A stretch of DNA of 64,000 nt from Clostridiales bacterium (GTDB lineage Bacteria; Bacillota; Clostridia; Oscillospirales; Acutalibacteraceae): contig JAHZDE010000004.1 in assembly GCA_019422525.1 (NCBI GenBank), positions 43,548-107,547 of the forward strand. Direction: 5' to 3'. Of this stretch, positions 49,510 to 59,069 are shown one piece after another. A model generated the notes under the pieces. That model saw nothing but the letters and a program-made list of their open reading frames with translations. It did not search any database and had not been told where the DNA came from. The position numbers and the translations under genes were made by a program. The stretch's first letter is position 1; each line of letters begins with the position of its first letter.

Positions 49510-50478
49510 TCAAATAGAAATCCGCAAAGCAATTTCATAGAGCTTCTTGTCGAATACGCGCTCCATCTGCAGTGCTTCGGTAATGTCAAAGTCAACAACC
49601 TTGCTCTCACGATAAGCAACTACACGGTTACCGATTCCACGTTCCAGCAGCTCCACAGCATGATAGCCCATACGGCTGGCCATTACACGGTCGCGCAGAG
49701 TGGGAGAACCACCGCGCTGTACATGGCCCAGAACGGTTGCACGGGATTCAATACCAGTTTCGTCCTGGATGTTCTTCGCCAGCTGCTCTACTCCGCCAAC
49801 GCCTTCGGCAACCACGATGATAAAGTGCTTTTTGCCGGTTTTCTGCGTAAACTTCATACGCTGAATGACATCTCTCTCAAAGTCATAGGGAACTTCGGGA
49901 ACCAAAATAGCGGTTGCACCTACGGCAATACCGGTATGCAGTGCCAAATCGCCGCACCGACGGCCCATCACTTCCACCACGCTGCAGCGGTCATGGGATT
50001 CGGTGGTATCACGAAGACGGTCTACCATCTCCATAGCGGTGTTCATAGCCGTATCAAAACCGACAGTGTATTCTGTGCAGGCAATATCATTGTCGATAGT
50101 TCCGGGAACACCGATACAGGGAATTCCTGCATTGGTCAAATCTCTTGCACCACGGAAAGAGCCGTCGCCACCGATTACCACTACGCCGTCAATGCCCATA
50201 GCACGACATTTGTCGGCAGCCTTCTGTACACCGGCCGGTGTATTAAATTCGGGGCTGCGAGCAGTATACAGAGCGGTTCCGCCGTGATGGATAATATCGG
50301 AAACACTGCGCAGATTCATTTCAATCATGTCGCCGTTCAGAAGGCCATTATATCCTCTACGGACGCCATACACATGCATTCCATAAGAAATCGCTGTACG
50401 AACTACTGCGCGAAGTGCAGCATTCATTCCGGGAGCGTCTCCTCCACTGGTCAACACGGCAATTGTTTTGGTACTCAT
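49510..50478 (-). CDS. pfkA: ATP-dependent 6-phosphofructokinase
   Basis: This enzyme catalyses the committed step of glycolysis. The 322-residue protein has the ATP site TSGGDAPGMN at 10-19, GGDGS at 101-105 with the magnesium-binding aspartate, and PGTIDND at 123-129 with the catalytic aspartate. It continues with the substrate-binding EVMGRRCGDLA and LGHVQRGGSPT. ATG follows AGGAGG. It lies downstream of dnaE, the dnaE-pfkA order of many Firmicutes; it has its own promoter(s) in the 212-base gap, so it is not only read through. Confidence 0.97.
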   Translation of the reverse strand: MSTKTIAVLTSGGDAPGMNAALRAVVRTAISYGMHVYGVRRGYNGLLNGDMIEMNLRSVSDIIHHGGTALYTARSPEFNTPAGVQKAADKCRAMGIDGVVVIGGDGSFRGARDLTNAGIPCIGVPGTIDNDIACTEYTVGFDTAMNTAMEMVDRLRDTTESHDRCSVVEVMGRRCGDLALHTGIAVGATAILVPEVPYDFERDVIQRMKFTQKTGKKHFIIVVAEGVGGVEQLAKNIQDETGIESRATVLGHVQRGGSPTLRDRVMASRMGYHAVELLERGIGNRVVAYRESKVVDFDITEALQMERVFDKKLYEIALRISI

Positions 50479-50530
50479 AATATACCGTCCTCCTAAATCA
50501 TGTTATAATACTGGTTCCCATTTTGTAAAG

Positions 50531-50550
50531 GAGCAGAGTAGTCCCTGCTC
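50531..50550 (-). promoter_or_regulatory. Inverted repeat in the pfkA leader
   Basis: GAGCAG (50531-50536) and CTGCTC (50545-50550) enclose an 8-base loop, between the promoter and the start of pfkA. It may be a leader hairpin or an operator. Confidence 0.4.
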
Positions 50551-50571
50551 ACACATTTATTCTTACTACTT

Positions 50572-50600
50572 ATTATAATAAATAGGGCGCGAATAATCAA
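50572..50600 (-). promoter_or_regulatory. Promoter of pfkA
   Basis: TTGATT (50595-50600), a 17-base spacer and TATAAT (50572-50577) on the minus strand. A second, weaker pair TTTACA (50524-50529) with 16 bases and TATAAC (50502-50507) lies closer to the gene. Confidence 0.6.
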
Positions 50601-50690
50601 GTATTTCCCATGTAAAAAAATCTCGTGCCCATAGTCAATTTGTCTCATTTTGCTAATTTTTTTAATCGATCAAAAAAACAGCATGACAAT

Positions 50691-53600
50691 TCATAAACTG
50701 TCCGGCTTTACCAGAGCAACGCAGTCCTCTCCCAGCAGTTTTTTCAGCTCCCGGATGAGTACCGAATTGGCATCCAGATTCATAGAAGCCGGTGCCCGGA
50801 CCAGCTTTCCCGTATCCTGCAAATAAAGATAGAGCGGGGTAGCTCCGTCGAAGATGGAGATATATTGCAAGGCCTTTCGATATTCCCGGCTGTCTTTTCC
50901 CGGAACCTTGAGATACAGGCCGGGACGAGAAGTATGTTTTTTCTCATCTTTTGGAGGTCTGCCTTGGGATTCTTTCCACGACGGAAGGGATGTATGGGCA
51001 TCCGGCGGCGGATAAACGGCGTCACACACCAGCTTGGTATCTTTTTCTTCCGTCAGGCTCAGCCTTCCTTCGGCCAAAACAATTTTCCCTTCCCGAAGAA
51101 GATGGGTGTATTGGCTGTATACATTGGGAAATACCAGCATCTCCATGGAATCATACAAATCCTCCAGCATCACGAAAGCCATGGTACTGTTGCTTTTGGT
51201 CAGTTTCTGTTTGACCGACTGCACAGCTCCCAGCACCCGTACCCGCTGACCATCTCGGAACCTTCCTCCATTTTCCCGGGCATCCTTCTGGATATCCCCC
51301 ATAGAAAGCACCGCTTTTTGCCGGAACAGCTGGGAATATTCCGAAACCGGATGGCCGGAAAGATACATCCCGGTCACTTCTTTTTCCATCGCCAGTTTTT
51401 CCGAAGGGGAGAAGTCCTGCATAGAAGGAAGCCGCTCCTTTTGGGATTCCTGTTCTTCCCCGCCGGACGCCATATCAAAAAAGCCCAGCTGCCCGTCCAA
51501 ATTGCGCCGCCTATCCGCGTCCAGGGAATCCATCACCGTATTAACAGAAGCCAGCATTTCTCGGCGGTTATTCCCCAGCCCATCCAGCGCACCGCATTTG
51601 ATCAGGCTTTCCAGCGCACGGCGGTTCATGTCCGAATCGTACATCCGCCGGCAAAAGTCATAGAAAGAAGAAAACGGCCCCCCATTCTCCCTCTCCCGCA
51701 CCAGGGACTGTAAAAATCCGCGGCCCAGGTTTTTCACTGCCAGCAGGCCAAACCGGATATTGTCCCCCGACACGGTAAATCCCCGGCGGCTTTCGTTGAC
51801 GTGAGGCGGCAGCACCTGAATTTTCAGCCGGCTGCACTCGGCCATATACTCGGCCACCTTGCCGGAAGAATCCAGCACGCTGGTGAGCAGGGATGCCAGG
51901 TACTCTTTTGGATAATGGCATTTGAGCCATGCCGTCTGATAGGCAACGGTAGCATAGGCCGCGGCATGGGATTTGTTAAAGGCATAGGAAGCAAAGCTCT
52001 CCATCTGCCGGAAAATATCCTCGGCAGTTTTTTCGTCCACGCCCCGGTTGACGCAGCCCTCCACTTCCCAGCTTCCGTCCTCCCTTTGCAGGCCGTGGAT
52101 AAAGATTTTCTTTTCCCGCTCCATAACATCGGCCTTCTTTTTGGACATGGCACGGCGCACCACGTCTGCGCGGCCCAGGGAATAGCCTGCCAGCTCCCGG
52201 AAAATCTGCATGACCTGTTCCTGATAGACGATGCAGCCATAGGTGACGTCCAGAATTTTGGAAAGCCGGGGATGCTGATAGGTCACTTTTTCCGGGTGAT
52301 GGCGGTTTTCCACATAAGTGGGGATAAACTTCATGGGGCCTGGCCGGTAGAGGGAAATCACGGCAATCAAATCTTCCAAATACTCGGGCTTCAGGCTCAT
52401 GACCACCCGGCGCATCCCGGCCGATTCAAACTGGAACACGCCCTCGGTGTCCCCATCGGAAAACATTTGAAACACGGCCTTGTCGTCCATGGGAATTTGC
52501 TCAATGGTAAAACCGGGCACTTTCCGGGCCACCATTTTCACCGTGTTGTCAATGACAGAAAGGTTCCTGAGCCCCAGAAAGTCCATTTTCAAAAGTCCCA
52601 GCTCTTCCAGCGTCGTCATGGTATACTGGGTGACAATGGACTCGTCGTTTTTGGCAAGGGGCACATATTCGCTCACAGGCCGGTCGGTAATGACCACTCC
52701 CGCCGCATGGGTAGACGTATGCCGGGGCATCCCTTCGATTTTCCGGGCCATGTCGATTAGCTCGTGAATCTGTGGGTCTGTATCGTACCGGTTTTTCAAA
52801 TCAGCCGAAACTTCCAGCGCCTTGTCCAGCGTCATATGCAATTCCATGGGTACCATCTTGGCCACAATATCCGTGGTAGCATAGGGAATGGCCATGGCCC
52901 TGCCCACGTCCCGGATAACGCCTCGAGCCGCCATGGTACCAAAAGTAACAATCTGGGCTACATGGTCCGCGCCGTATTTGCGAATCACATAGTCAATCAT
53001 TTCCTGGCGGCGCTCGTCGCTAAAATCAATATCGAAGTCGGGCATACTCACCCGCTCCGGGTTTAAGAAACGTTCAAACAGCAGGTCATAACGAATGGGG
53101 TCAATGCCAGTAATGCCGATACAATAGGCGGCAAGGCTTCCGGCGCCGGAACCTCTGCCCGGCCCCACGGGGATTCCCACCGACCTTGCATAGCGGACAA
53201 AATCGTGGACAATGAGATAGTAGTTGACATACCCCATTTTTTCAATCATGTCCAATTCATAGGCAAGCCGCTTTTGCACCTTTTCCGGCGGATTCTCCCC
53301 ATAGCGGCGGACCATCCCCTTTTCACACTGTTCCCGGAAATAGGCGGTGTTCTCCTGACCGTTGGGGGTGTCGAACCGGGGAAGCTTGGTTTTGCCGAAT
53401 TCAAACTCCACCTGGCACCGGCGGGCGATGTCTTCTGTATGATCCGCCGCCTCGGGACATTCGGGGAACAGGGAACGCATTTCCTCCTCGGACTTGACAT
53501 AGAACTCCTCAGAGCCAAACTCCATGGTATCCGGGTCCTCGATGGTGTGGTTGGTCTGGATGCACAGCAGGATTTTGTGCATCTGGCTGTCCTCTTTCTG

Positions 53601-54227
53601 AATATAATGGCAGTCGTTGGTCACCACCAGGGGGATTCCCGTTTCCCGGGAAAGCCGGATCATCTGGGGATTGATGCGCTGCTGCTCTGCCAGACCGTGG
53701 TCCTGCAATTCCAGAAAGAAATTTCCCTTCCCAAAAATCCCCTCATACCGCAAAGCGGCTTTTTTGGCTTCCCCATAATCCTGCACCGAGAGCGCCCGGG
53801 GAATTTCTCCCGCCAGACAGGCAGAAAGAGCAATCAGCCCTTCGTGATATTGGGTAAGCAGTTCAAAATCCACCCGGGGCTTGCTATAAAAGCCCTCCGT
53901 CCAGGCTTTGGACACCATGGCGATCAGGTTTTGATACCCCTGCTGATTCTCACACAACAGCACCAGATGACGGTTTTCGCTGTCCAGCTCGTGGACTTTA
54001 TCAAAGCGGGTGCGCTTAGCCACATAGACCTCGCAGCCAATGATTGGATGTAGCCCCCGCTTTTTTGCCGCTTTATAAAAATCCACGGCTCCATACATGG
54101 CGCCGTGGTCGGTAATGGCGATACTGTCCTGTCCCAAGGCCTGCACCCGATCCATCAGTTTTTCAATACGGCAAGCCCCATCCAACAGGCTGTATTCGGT
54201 ATGAACGTGAAGATGTGCAAAAGCCAT
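50691..54227 (-). CDS. dnaE: DNA polymerase III subunit alpha (DnaE)
   Basis: This is a replicative polymerase subunit of 1178 residues. The N-terminal PHP domain has HLHVHTEYSLLDG at 6-18 and ITDHGAMYGA. The polymerase domain has VGPGRGSGAGS at 354-364 and the catalytic aspartates in PDFDIDFSDE at 396-405. Then come the thumb and fingers, a helix-hairpin-helix, and an OB-fold near 990-1070 (the part with RVLGAVQSVKQ). The start is the ATG at 54227, 8 bases after AAGGAG; a GTG 9 bases upstream is too close to the site. PolC is the other polymerase of Firmicutes and is not in this window. It starts 19 bases behind whiA. Confidence 0.96.
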   Translation of the reverse strand: MAFAHLHVHTEYSLLDGACRIEKLMDRVQALGQDSIAITDHGAMYGAVDFYKAAKKRGLHPIIGCEVYVAKRTRFDKVHELDSENRHLVLLCENQQGYQNLIAMVSKAWTEGFYSKPRVDFELLTQYHEGLIALSACLAGEIPRALSVQDYGEAKKAALRYEGIFGKGNFFLELQDHGLAEQQRINPQMIRLSRETGIPLVVTNDCHYIQKEDSQMHKILLCIQTNHTIEDPDTMEFGSEEFYVKSEEEMRSLFPECPEAADHTEDIARRCQVEFEFGKTKLPRFDTPNGQENTAYFREQCEKGMVRRYGENPPEKVQKRLAYELDMIEKMGYVNYYLIVHDFVRYARSVGIPVGPGRGSGAGSLAAYCIGITGIDPIRYDLLFERFLNPERVSMPDFDIDFSDERRQEMIDYVIRKYGADHVAQIVTFGTMAARGVIRDVGRAMAIPYATTDIVAKMVPMELHMTLDKALEVSADLKNRYDTDPQIHELIDMARKIEGMPRHTSTHAAGVVITDRPVSEYVPLAKNDESIVTQYTMTTLEELGLLKMDFLGLRNLSVIDNTVKMVARKVPGFTIEQIPMDDKAVFQMFSDGDTEGVFQFESAGMRRVVMSLKPEYLEDLIAVISLYRPGPMKFIPTYVENRHHPEKVTYQHPRLSKILDVTYGCIVYQEQVMQIFRELAGYSLGRADVVRRAMSKKKADVMEREKKIFIHGLQREDGSWEVEGCVNRGVDEKTAEDIFRQMESFASYAFNKSHAAAYATVAYQTAWLKCHYPKEYLASLLTSVLDSSGKVAEYMAECSRLKIQVLPPHVNESRRGFTVSGDNIRFGLLAVKNLGRGFLQSLVRERENGGPFSSFYDFCRRMYDSDMNRRALESLIKCGALDGLGNNRREMLASVNTVMDSLDADRRRNLDGQLGFFDMASGGEEQESQKERLPSMQDFSPSEKLAMEKEVTGMYLSGHPVSEYSQLFRQKAVLSMGDIQKDARENGGRFRDGQRVRVLGAVQSVKQKLTKSNSTMAFVMLEDLYDSMEMLVFPNVYSQYTHLLREGKIVLAEGRLSLTEEKDTKLVCDAVYPPPDAHTSLPSWKESQGRPPKDEKKHTSRPGLYLKVPGKDSREYRKALQYISIFDGATPLYLYLQDTGKLVRAPASMNLDANSVLIRELKKLLGEDCVALVKPDSL

Positions 54228-54246
54228 CAGGACCACTCCTTTTCGT

Positions 54247-55152
54247 CTATTCCGTTTTTGCCATTTCCAATAATCTTTGAATCCGGTGGTTTGCGCCGGA
54301 ACGGCTGATTGACAGCGCCTCCCCCAGCTCCCGCAAGCTCATTTCCGGGTTTTCCAGCCGCAGATAGGCCATTTCCCGCAAATCATCCGGCAGATTCTCA
54401 AGCCCCACCGTTTCCTGCAAATGCCGAATGGCCACCACCTGTTTGGCCGAAGCGGATGCGGTTTTGTCGATATTGGCCGTCTCAAAATTGGTGGTACGGT
54501 TCACATAGTTGCGGACTTCCTTGACCATTTTGGCCTGCATCAGCGTCATGGAAGCAGTCGGCGCCCCCATATAAGTGAGCAAATCGGCAATCAGCTCGCT
54601 GCCCTTGATATAAACCACATAGCTGCCCTTTCGCCGGGTCACCGAAGGCTGTAAGTGAAGTCCCTCCACCTCTTCCAGCAGCGTGACAAAATCCTGCGCC
54701 AGCCGCCGGTGGTTAATGGAAAATTCCAGATGATAGTCTTTTTTCGGGTCGGTCACCGTACCGCAGGACAAAAACGCCCCCCGGATAAAGGCGCGCATAC
54801 AGCAGTCATTTTCCAGGTTGGCCCGGTTTAAACGGAGGTTCACTTCCCTCCCCGTATGGCCAAAAGCCTCCAGCAGACGAAGCCGCTGGTCATCTCCCGG
54901 GACGGTCAGCGTGTACACCCCCGATTCCTTCCGGCGCATGGAAACGCGCATTTCTGCCATCACCCCGGCCACTTCCGCTGCCGATTCCGCCATCAGGCGG
55001 GCTACTGAACCGTTTTCGGTCACCACGGCGTTTTCCTGCAGCGAAAACCCCCGGGTAAACAGCCACAGCCCATAAGCCATTGCCTTTTGGCAGCAGGGAG
55101 ACGAAACGGTTTCCCGACAAATTTCCTTTTTGGTTTCTGACGCAAAGGACAT
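54247..55152 (-). CDS. whiA: DNA-binding protein WhiA
   Basis: WhiA is a sporulation and cell-division regulator with a LAGLIDADG-like fold and a helix-turn-helix. The 301-residue protein has the N-terminal LAGLIDADG part (FIRGAFLSCGTVTDP near 115-129) and the C-terminal HTH (MSLRELGEALSISRSGANHR). The ATG at 55152 has GAGGTGG 7 bases ahead, so a longer start at 55194 is unlikely. It comes 10 bases after rapZ. Confidence 0.96.
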   Translation of the reverse strand: MSFASETKKEICRETVSSPCCQKAMAYGLWLFTRGFSLQENAVVTENGSVARLMAESAAEVAGVMAEMRVSMRRKESGVYTLTVPGDDQRLRLLEAFGHTGREVNLRLNRANLENDCCMRAFIRGAFLSCGTVTDPKKDYHLEFSINHRRLAQDFVTLLEEVEGLHLQPSVTRRKGSYVVYIKGSELIADLLTYMGAPTASMTLMQAKMVKEVRNYVNRTTNFETANIDKTASASAKQVVAIRHLQETVGLENLPDDLREMAYLRLENPEMSLRELGEALSISRSGANHRIQRLLEMAKTE

Positions 55153-55162
55153 ACACGCCACC

Positions 55163-56023
55163 TCACTGCTTTCGAATATCCCGATGGTTGACACCGGCCC
55201 GCCTTCCCTGATTGACCAGATAGTCGCACAGATACTGGGCCAATGCCACCGAGCGGTGGTGTCCGCCGGTACAGCCTACGGCAATGACCAGCTGGCTTTT
55301 CCCCTCTGCACAGTACAGGGGGTACATATAGTCGATTAAATCAATCCAGCGCTTGAGGAAGCCTTGGGTCTGCTCCCATTTCATCACATAGTCCCGCACC
55401 GGTGCATCCAAGCCGGTTTGATGGCGCAGCTCTTCCACATAAAAAGGATTGGGCAGGCAGCGAACATCAAACACCAGGTCGGCTTCCGAAGGGATTCCAT
55501 ATTTAAACCCAAAGCTCATGCACTGCACCATCAGCGCATCCGTAGACTTCTCCAAAAACAGGTTGGAAATCCGGCTTTTCAGCTGGGCCGTGGTCAAATA
55601 GGTGGTATCGATAATATAATCCGCCCGCTCCCGCACTGGCCGGAGCATTTGGCGTTCCAGACGGATAGACTCTTCCACAGAGCTCTGGTTAGCGTCTGCC
55701 AGCGGGTGACGGCGGCGGTTTTCCTGATATCGGTTGTTCAGCACTGCATCTGTGGCGTCCAGAAACAGGATTTTGTAGTCCATGTGGTTCTTCCGCATAT
55801 CGTCCAGCACATCAAACAGGGAATCAAACAGTTCCCCTCCCCGGGTATCCGTCACCACTGCCACACGGTTGCGCCGCTCCTTGGAAGACACGCAAAGATT
55901 ATAAAAGGTGGGAATCAGCTGTGCCGGCAGGTTATCCACACAGAAAAAGCCAATATCCTCCATAGAATGCAGCGCTCTGGTTTTGCCTGCACCCGATAAT
56001 CCCGTAACAATCACAAAATCCAT
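55163..56023 (-). CDS. rapZ: RNase adapter protein RapZ (YvcJ)
   Basis: This nucleotide-binding protein of 286 residues has Walker A GLSGAGKT at 8-15 and the aspartate in VDNLP at about 33-37. The C-terminal domain contains VAVGCTGGHHRSVALAQ (the conserved HHRS element). In enterobacteria it steers small RNA decay and amino-sugar synthesis; in Firmicutes its role is less clear and linked to cell-wall precursor control. The ATG has AAAGGA upstream. It is followed by whiA after 10 bases and preceded by murB after 36. Confidence 0.96.
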   Translation of the reverse strand: MDFVIVTGLSGAGKTRALHSMEDIGFFCVDNLPAQLIPTFYNLCVSSKERRNRVAVVTDTRGGELFDSLFDVLDDMRKNHMDYKILFLDATDAVLNNRYQENRRRHPLADANQSSVEESIRLERQMLRPVRERADYIIDTTYLTTAQLKSRISNLFLEKSTDALMVQCMSFGFKYGIPSEADLVFDVRCLPNPFYVEELRHQTGLDAPVRDYVMKWEQTQGFLKRWIDLIDYMYPLYCAEGKSQLVIAVGCTGGHHRSVALAQYLCDYLVNQGRRAGVNHRDIRKQ

Positions 56024-56059
56024 TTCCAGTTCCCGTCCTTTCTTTCCCCTCGGGAAAAT

Positions 56060-56974
56060 TTACCTTTCTCCGCAGGCGCGCACTTCACATTCCAGCTGTA
56101 CGCCGGTTTCCCGAAGCACCGTTTCCTGAATCAGCGAAATCAGCTTCTGGACATCTCCACAGGTTGCGCCGCCGTTGTTGACAATAAACCCGGCATGTTT
56201 GGGGCTCACCTGGGCGCCGCCCACTGTTTTCCCCTTCAAGCCGCACTGCTCAATCAGCGTTCCGGCAAAATATCCTTCCGGCCGTTTAAACACACTTCCC
56301 GCGCTGGGCATATCATAGGGCTGTTTGGTCTTCCGGCGCTCCATCAGCTCATCCATTTTGGAGGCTATGGCAGAATGATGCCCCTTTTCCAGCTGCAAAT
56401 GCAAAAACAGGATGATGTTGTCTCCCCCGGAATAGGCGCTGTGCCGATATGACAAATCCAGCTCCTCACCGAACAGGGTCTCCATTTTCCCGTCCATGGT
56501 CATGTGCTCACAGGCGCGCAGCACGTCCTTCATTTCCCCGCCATAAGCCCCGGCGTTCATATAAGCCGCTCCGCCGGCACTTCCGGGAATCCCCCAGGCA
56601 AATTCCAGCCCGGTCAAATCATGGTCTCTTGCATAAATGCAGGCCGAAGCCAGCGAAGCCCCGGCTCCGCAGCAAATGCCCGCATCCCCTTCCCGGGTAA
56701 TCCGGTTAAAATCTCCGGCCAGCTGCACCACGACTCCCCGGATGCCCTTGTCGGACACCAATATATTGGAGCCGTTGCCCAAAAGCTGCACCGGCACCTG
56801 GTTTTCCCGGCAGGCGGTCAATATGCCCCGAAGCTGGGAAAAGCTCCCGGCATACACCAGCAAATCTGCCGGCCCGCCGATTTTAAAGGTGGTATGCTTT
56901 GCCATTGGCTCCTCCCGCAGACAGCGGCAGCCCAGTTGTTCTGCTTTTTTTTCTATCAGTTCCAGCGTATTCAT
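56060..56974 (-). CDS. murB: UDP-N-acetylenolpyruvoylglucosamine reductase MurB
   Basis: MurB makes UDP-MurNAc, the second step of peptidoglycan synthesis. The 304-residue flavoprotein has the FAD segment TTFKIGGPADLLVYA, the LLGNGSNILVSDKGI segment, AWGIPGSAGGAAYMNAGAYG and the C-terminal SAGSVFKRPEG (the serine proton donor). ATG follows AAAGGG. It is of the shorter type II class lacking the E. coli insertion. It lies 44 bases after the PHP gene. Confidence 0.96.
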   Translation of the reverse strand: MNTLELIEKKAEQLGCRCLREEPMAKHTTFKIGGPADLLVYAGSFSQLRGILTACRENQVPVQLLGNGSNILVSDKGIRGVVVQLAGDFNRITREGDAGICCGAGASLASACIYARDHDLTGLEFAWGIPGSAGGAAYMNAGAYGGEMKDVLRACEHMTMDGKMETLFGEELDLSYRHSAYSGGDNIILFLHLQLEKGHHSAIASKMDELMERRKTKQPYDMPSAGSVFKRPEGYFAGTLIEQCGLKGKTVGGAQVSPKHAGFIVNNGGATCGDVQKLISLIQETVLRETGVQLECEVRACGER

Positions 56975-57018
56975 CGCTGTTCACGCCCTTTCTGTGGCAG
57001 GATGCCTCCATGCCCTGA

Positions 57019-57747
57019 TTACTTCCAAAAATGTGTATGCGCCCGAAGGTACTGGCTGAACCTTTCGACCGAAGAATTCACCACAAGCTCTTCCGGAAAA
57101 TCCAATTCTTCCAGCATATGCAGAGCATCCCCGCAGTCCAGAATGGAAGCGGAAAAATGCGCGTCGGAATTGATAACCACCGGCACCTGATACGCTTTGC
57201 ACAGCCGGGCAATTTCCCGGCAATTGGGCACATAGTCGGCCCGCGCCACAAAGGAATGGGAATTGATTTCCACCAGCTTCCCCTGTTTTCCAAATTCGGG
57301 AATCACCCGCTCATAATCATACGCATATACCGGGCTTCCGCTGTGCCCAATGACGGTTACATAGGGATTTTTGGCAATTTCCAGCCAAAGCTGGGTACAC
57401 AATTCCCGGGTTGGTTCAATCCCTTCCGGCATACAGCAGCTGTGAATGGACGCGACTACCCAGTCGAGTCTCTGCAAGTCCCCCTCGGGAATATCCAACT
57501 GGCCTTCATAACCGGTCACATTGGCTTCCGCCCCCCGCAGGAGCCAGACGCCTTCCAGCTGGTTCGGCACGGTGCAAAGATTCCGAAAATACCAGGCTCC
57601 CGGCCCGCCGGGCATACTGTAGCCATGGTCGGTAATTCCAAGGGCAAACAGCCCTTTTTCGGCGGCCGCGTGGACCATTTCCTGCAGGGTGCTGTAGGCA
57701 TGGGTAGAAGCCACGGTATGGGTATGGGTATCCGCGATGAGTTTCAT
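57019..57747 (-). CDS. PHP-domain phosphatase, YcdX/HisK-like
   Basis: The 242-residue metalloenzyme has the PHP motifs ADTHTHTVASTHAYST (about 5-20), GITDHGYSM, EANVTGYEG, HSCCMPEG, IGHSG and NSDAHF, all metal-binding. It hydrolyses a phosphoester; in related proteins (YcdX) the substrate is unknown or a sugar phosphate. It lies between hprK and murB, 43 bases behind hprK, so in the same operon. In many clostridia a PHP gene is found at this place. ATG follows AAAGGAA. Confidence 0.88.
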   Translation of the reverse strand: MKLIADTHTHTVASTHAYSTLQEMVHAAAEKGLFALGITDHGYSMPGGPGAWYFRNLCTVPNQLEGVWLLRGAEANVTGYEGQLDIPEGDLQRLDWVVASIHSCCMPEGIEPTRELCTQLWLEIAKNPYVTVIGHSGSPVYAYDYERVIPEFGKQGKLVEINSHSFVARADYVPNCREIARLCKAYQVPVVINSDAHFSASILDCGDALHMLEELDFPEELVVNSSVERFSQYLRAHTHFWK

Positions 57748-57790
57748 GCTGAAGTTCCTTTCTGTTGCCTGTGCTGCTTAAAAAATAAAG

Positions 57791-58753
57791 TTAAATCAAA
57801 TCCTTTTTGGTTTCGGTCTCGGTCAGGCCGGAAACGTCCATGCCCAAGCTGGCCAGCAGCTCCTGGGCGGCATTATAGCCCATTTTCTTCTGGCGGTTGT
57901 TCATGGCGGCGACCTCGATAATAATGGCCAGATTCCGCCCGGGCTTTACGGGAATGGTCATCACCGGCACCCGGTTGCCGAGAATTTCGGTATACTCGTT
58001 GTCAATGCCCATACGGTCGTATACCTTGGTATTGTCCCATATTTCCAGATTGATACACATATCAATTTTTTCGCTGACTTTTACGGCGCCCATACCGAAA
58101 ATCCGCCGGGCGTTGATAATGCCAATACCGCGCAGCTCGATAAAGTGGCGGATGTTCTCCGGTGCAGAGCCCACCAGGGTTTTGTTGGATACCCGTCGGA
58201 TTTCCACCGCATCGTCGGCAATCAGCCGATGGCCTCGTTTAATCAGTTCAATAGCCGTTTCGCTCTTGCCCACGCCGCTGTCGCCTACCAGCAGGATTCC
58301 TTCGCCATAGACTTCTACCAGAACGCCATGGCGGGTAATCCGGGGCGCCAGTTCCGTGTTCATATAGGCAACCAGCGCTGCCACCAGATTGGAGGTGGTG
58401 TCTGCCGTTTTCAGCAGCGCCACGCCGAAGGTTTTGGCAGCTTCCACCATTTCGGGCGCAGGGGTAATGTTCCGGGCCACAATCACAGCCGGCGGCTTGC
58501 GGGAAAACAGCGCGTTGAGCACCTGGCTGCGCTTTTCTGAGGTAAAAGAAGCCAGCAGGGCCGTTTCTGCATTGCCGAAAATAATAATGCGGTTTGGATC
58601 ATAGTAATCATAAAACCCGTTGAGCTCCAGGCCCGGACGATTAACGTCCCGGGAAGAAATCAAAATTTCGTCGGCGCTCATGGGCAGATAAATGGTAGCC
58701 AACCCCAGCTCCTTCATAACCTTGGAAAGGGACACGGTAAAGGTGGTGACCAT
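57791..58753 (-). CDS. hprK: HPr kinase/phosphorylase
   Basis: HprK phosphorylates Ser46 of HPr and so drives carbon-catabolite control. The 320-residue protein has the N-terminal domain (1-125), the capping HPr-binding helix region, Walker A GDSGVGKSE at 157-165 and the HprK signature ELRGIGIINARRIFG near 205-220. ATG follows AAAGGA. It heads the cluster hprK-PHP-murB-rapZ-whiA-dnaE; the promoter lies 124-152 bases ahead. It would be responsive to glycolytic intermediates that PfkA controls. Confidence 0.96.
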   Translation of the reverse strand: MVTTFTVSLSKVMKELGLATIYLPMSADEILISSRDVNRPGLELNGFYDYYDPNRIIIFGNAETALLASFTSEKRSQVLNALFSRKPPAVIVARNITPAPEMVEAAKTFGVALLKTADTTSNLVAALVAYMNTELAPRITRHGVLVEVYGEGILLVGDSGVGKSETAIELIKRGHRLIADDAVEIRRVSNKTLVGSAPENIRHFIELRGIGIINARRIFGMGAVKVSEKIDMCINLEIWDNTKVYDRMGIDNEYTEILGNRVPVMTIPVKPGRNLAIIIEVAAMNNRQKKMGYNAAQELLASLGMDVSGLTETETKKDLI

Positions 58754-58876
58754 GGTTCATCGTCCTTTCGTTTTTTATTTTCGAGTCCCGGCTTTCAAAG
58801 ACCGGTATATTCTCTTTCTTTCAGAGGGGTACTGTCTTTTCTGTCTCCCCATTCACACGGAAAAACCCGTGTATTC

Positions 58877-58905
58877 ATTATATCGCATTATGCAAAAAGA
58901 TGAAA
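58877..58905 (-). promoter_or_regulatory. Promoter of hprK
   Basis: TTTCAT (58900-58905), a 17-base spacer and TATAAT (58877-58882) on the minus strand, giving a leader of about 115 bases. Confidence 0.6.
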
Positions 58906-58936
58906 GAGAATTGTTGCGTTTCCGACGAAAAATCTA

Positions 58937-58964
58937 TTGAAGCGACTCAAGTTTGTGATATAAT
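58937..58964 (+). promoter_or_regulatory. Promoter of the GT4 gene
   Basis: TTGAAG (58937-58942), a 16-base spacer and TATAAT (58959-58964), preceded by TGA in the extended -10 position. Confidence 0.6.
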
Positions 58965-59069
58965 GTGAACAGACAAGTACCTTTTTGCACAATTTGACAC
59001 AGATAGTAACGTGTTTACGATAGATAGAGAGATTTGCGGGATGTTTACCCGGATAGCGGAGGAGACCCA

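Larger units (their letters stand above)
58754..59069. other. 316-base divergent region between hprK and the GT4 gene
   Basis: It carries two divergent promoters: for hprK on the minus strand, and for the GT4 gene on the plus. The hprK leader contains a hairpin with arms CACGG and CCGTG (about 58856-58873). No gene is present. Confidence 0.6.

Noticed and set aside
55927..55936. A perfect DnaA-box sequence TTATCCACA
   Set aside because: It lies inside rapZ codons for the VDNLP motif, is single, and has no AT-rich unwinding region or further boxes nearby, so it is not a replication origin.
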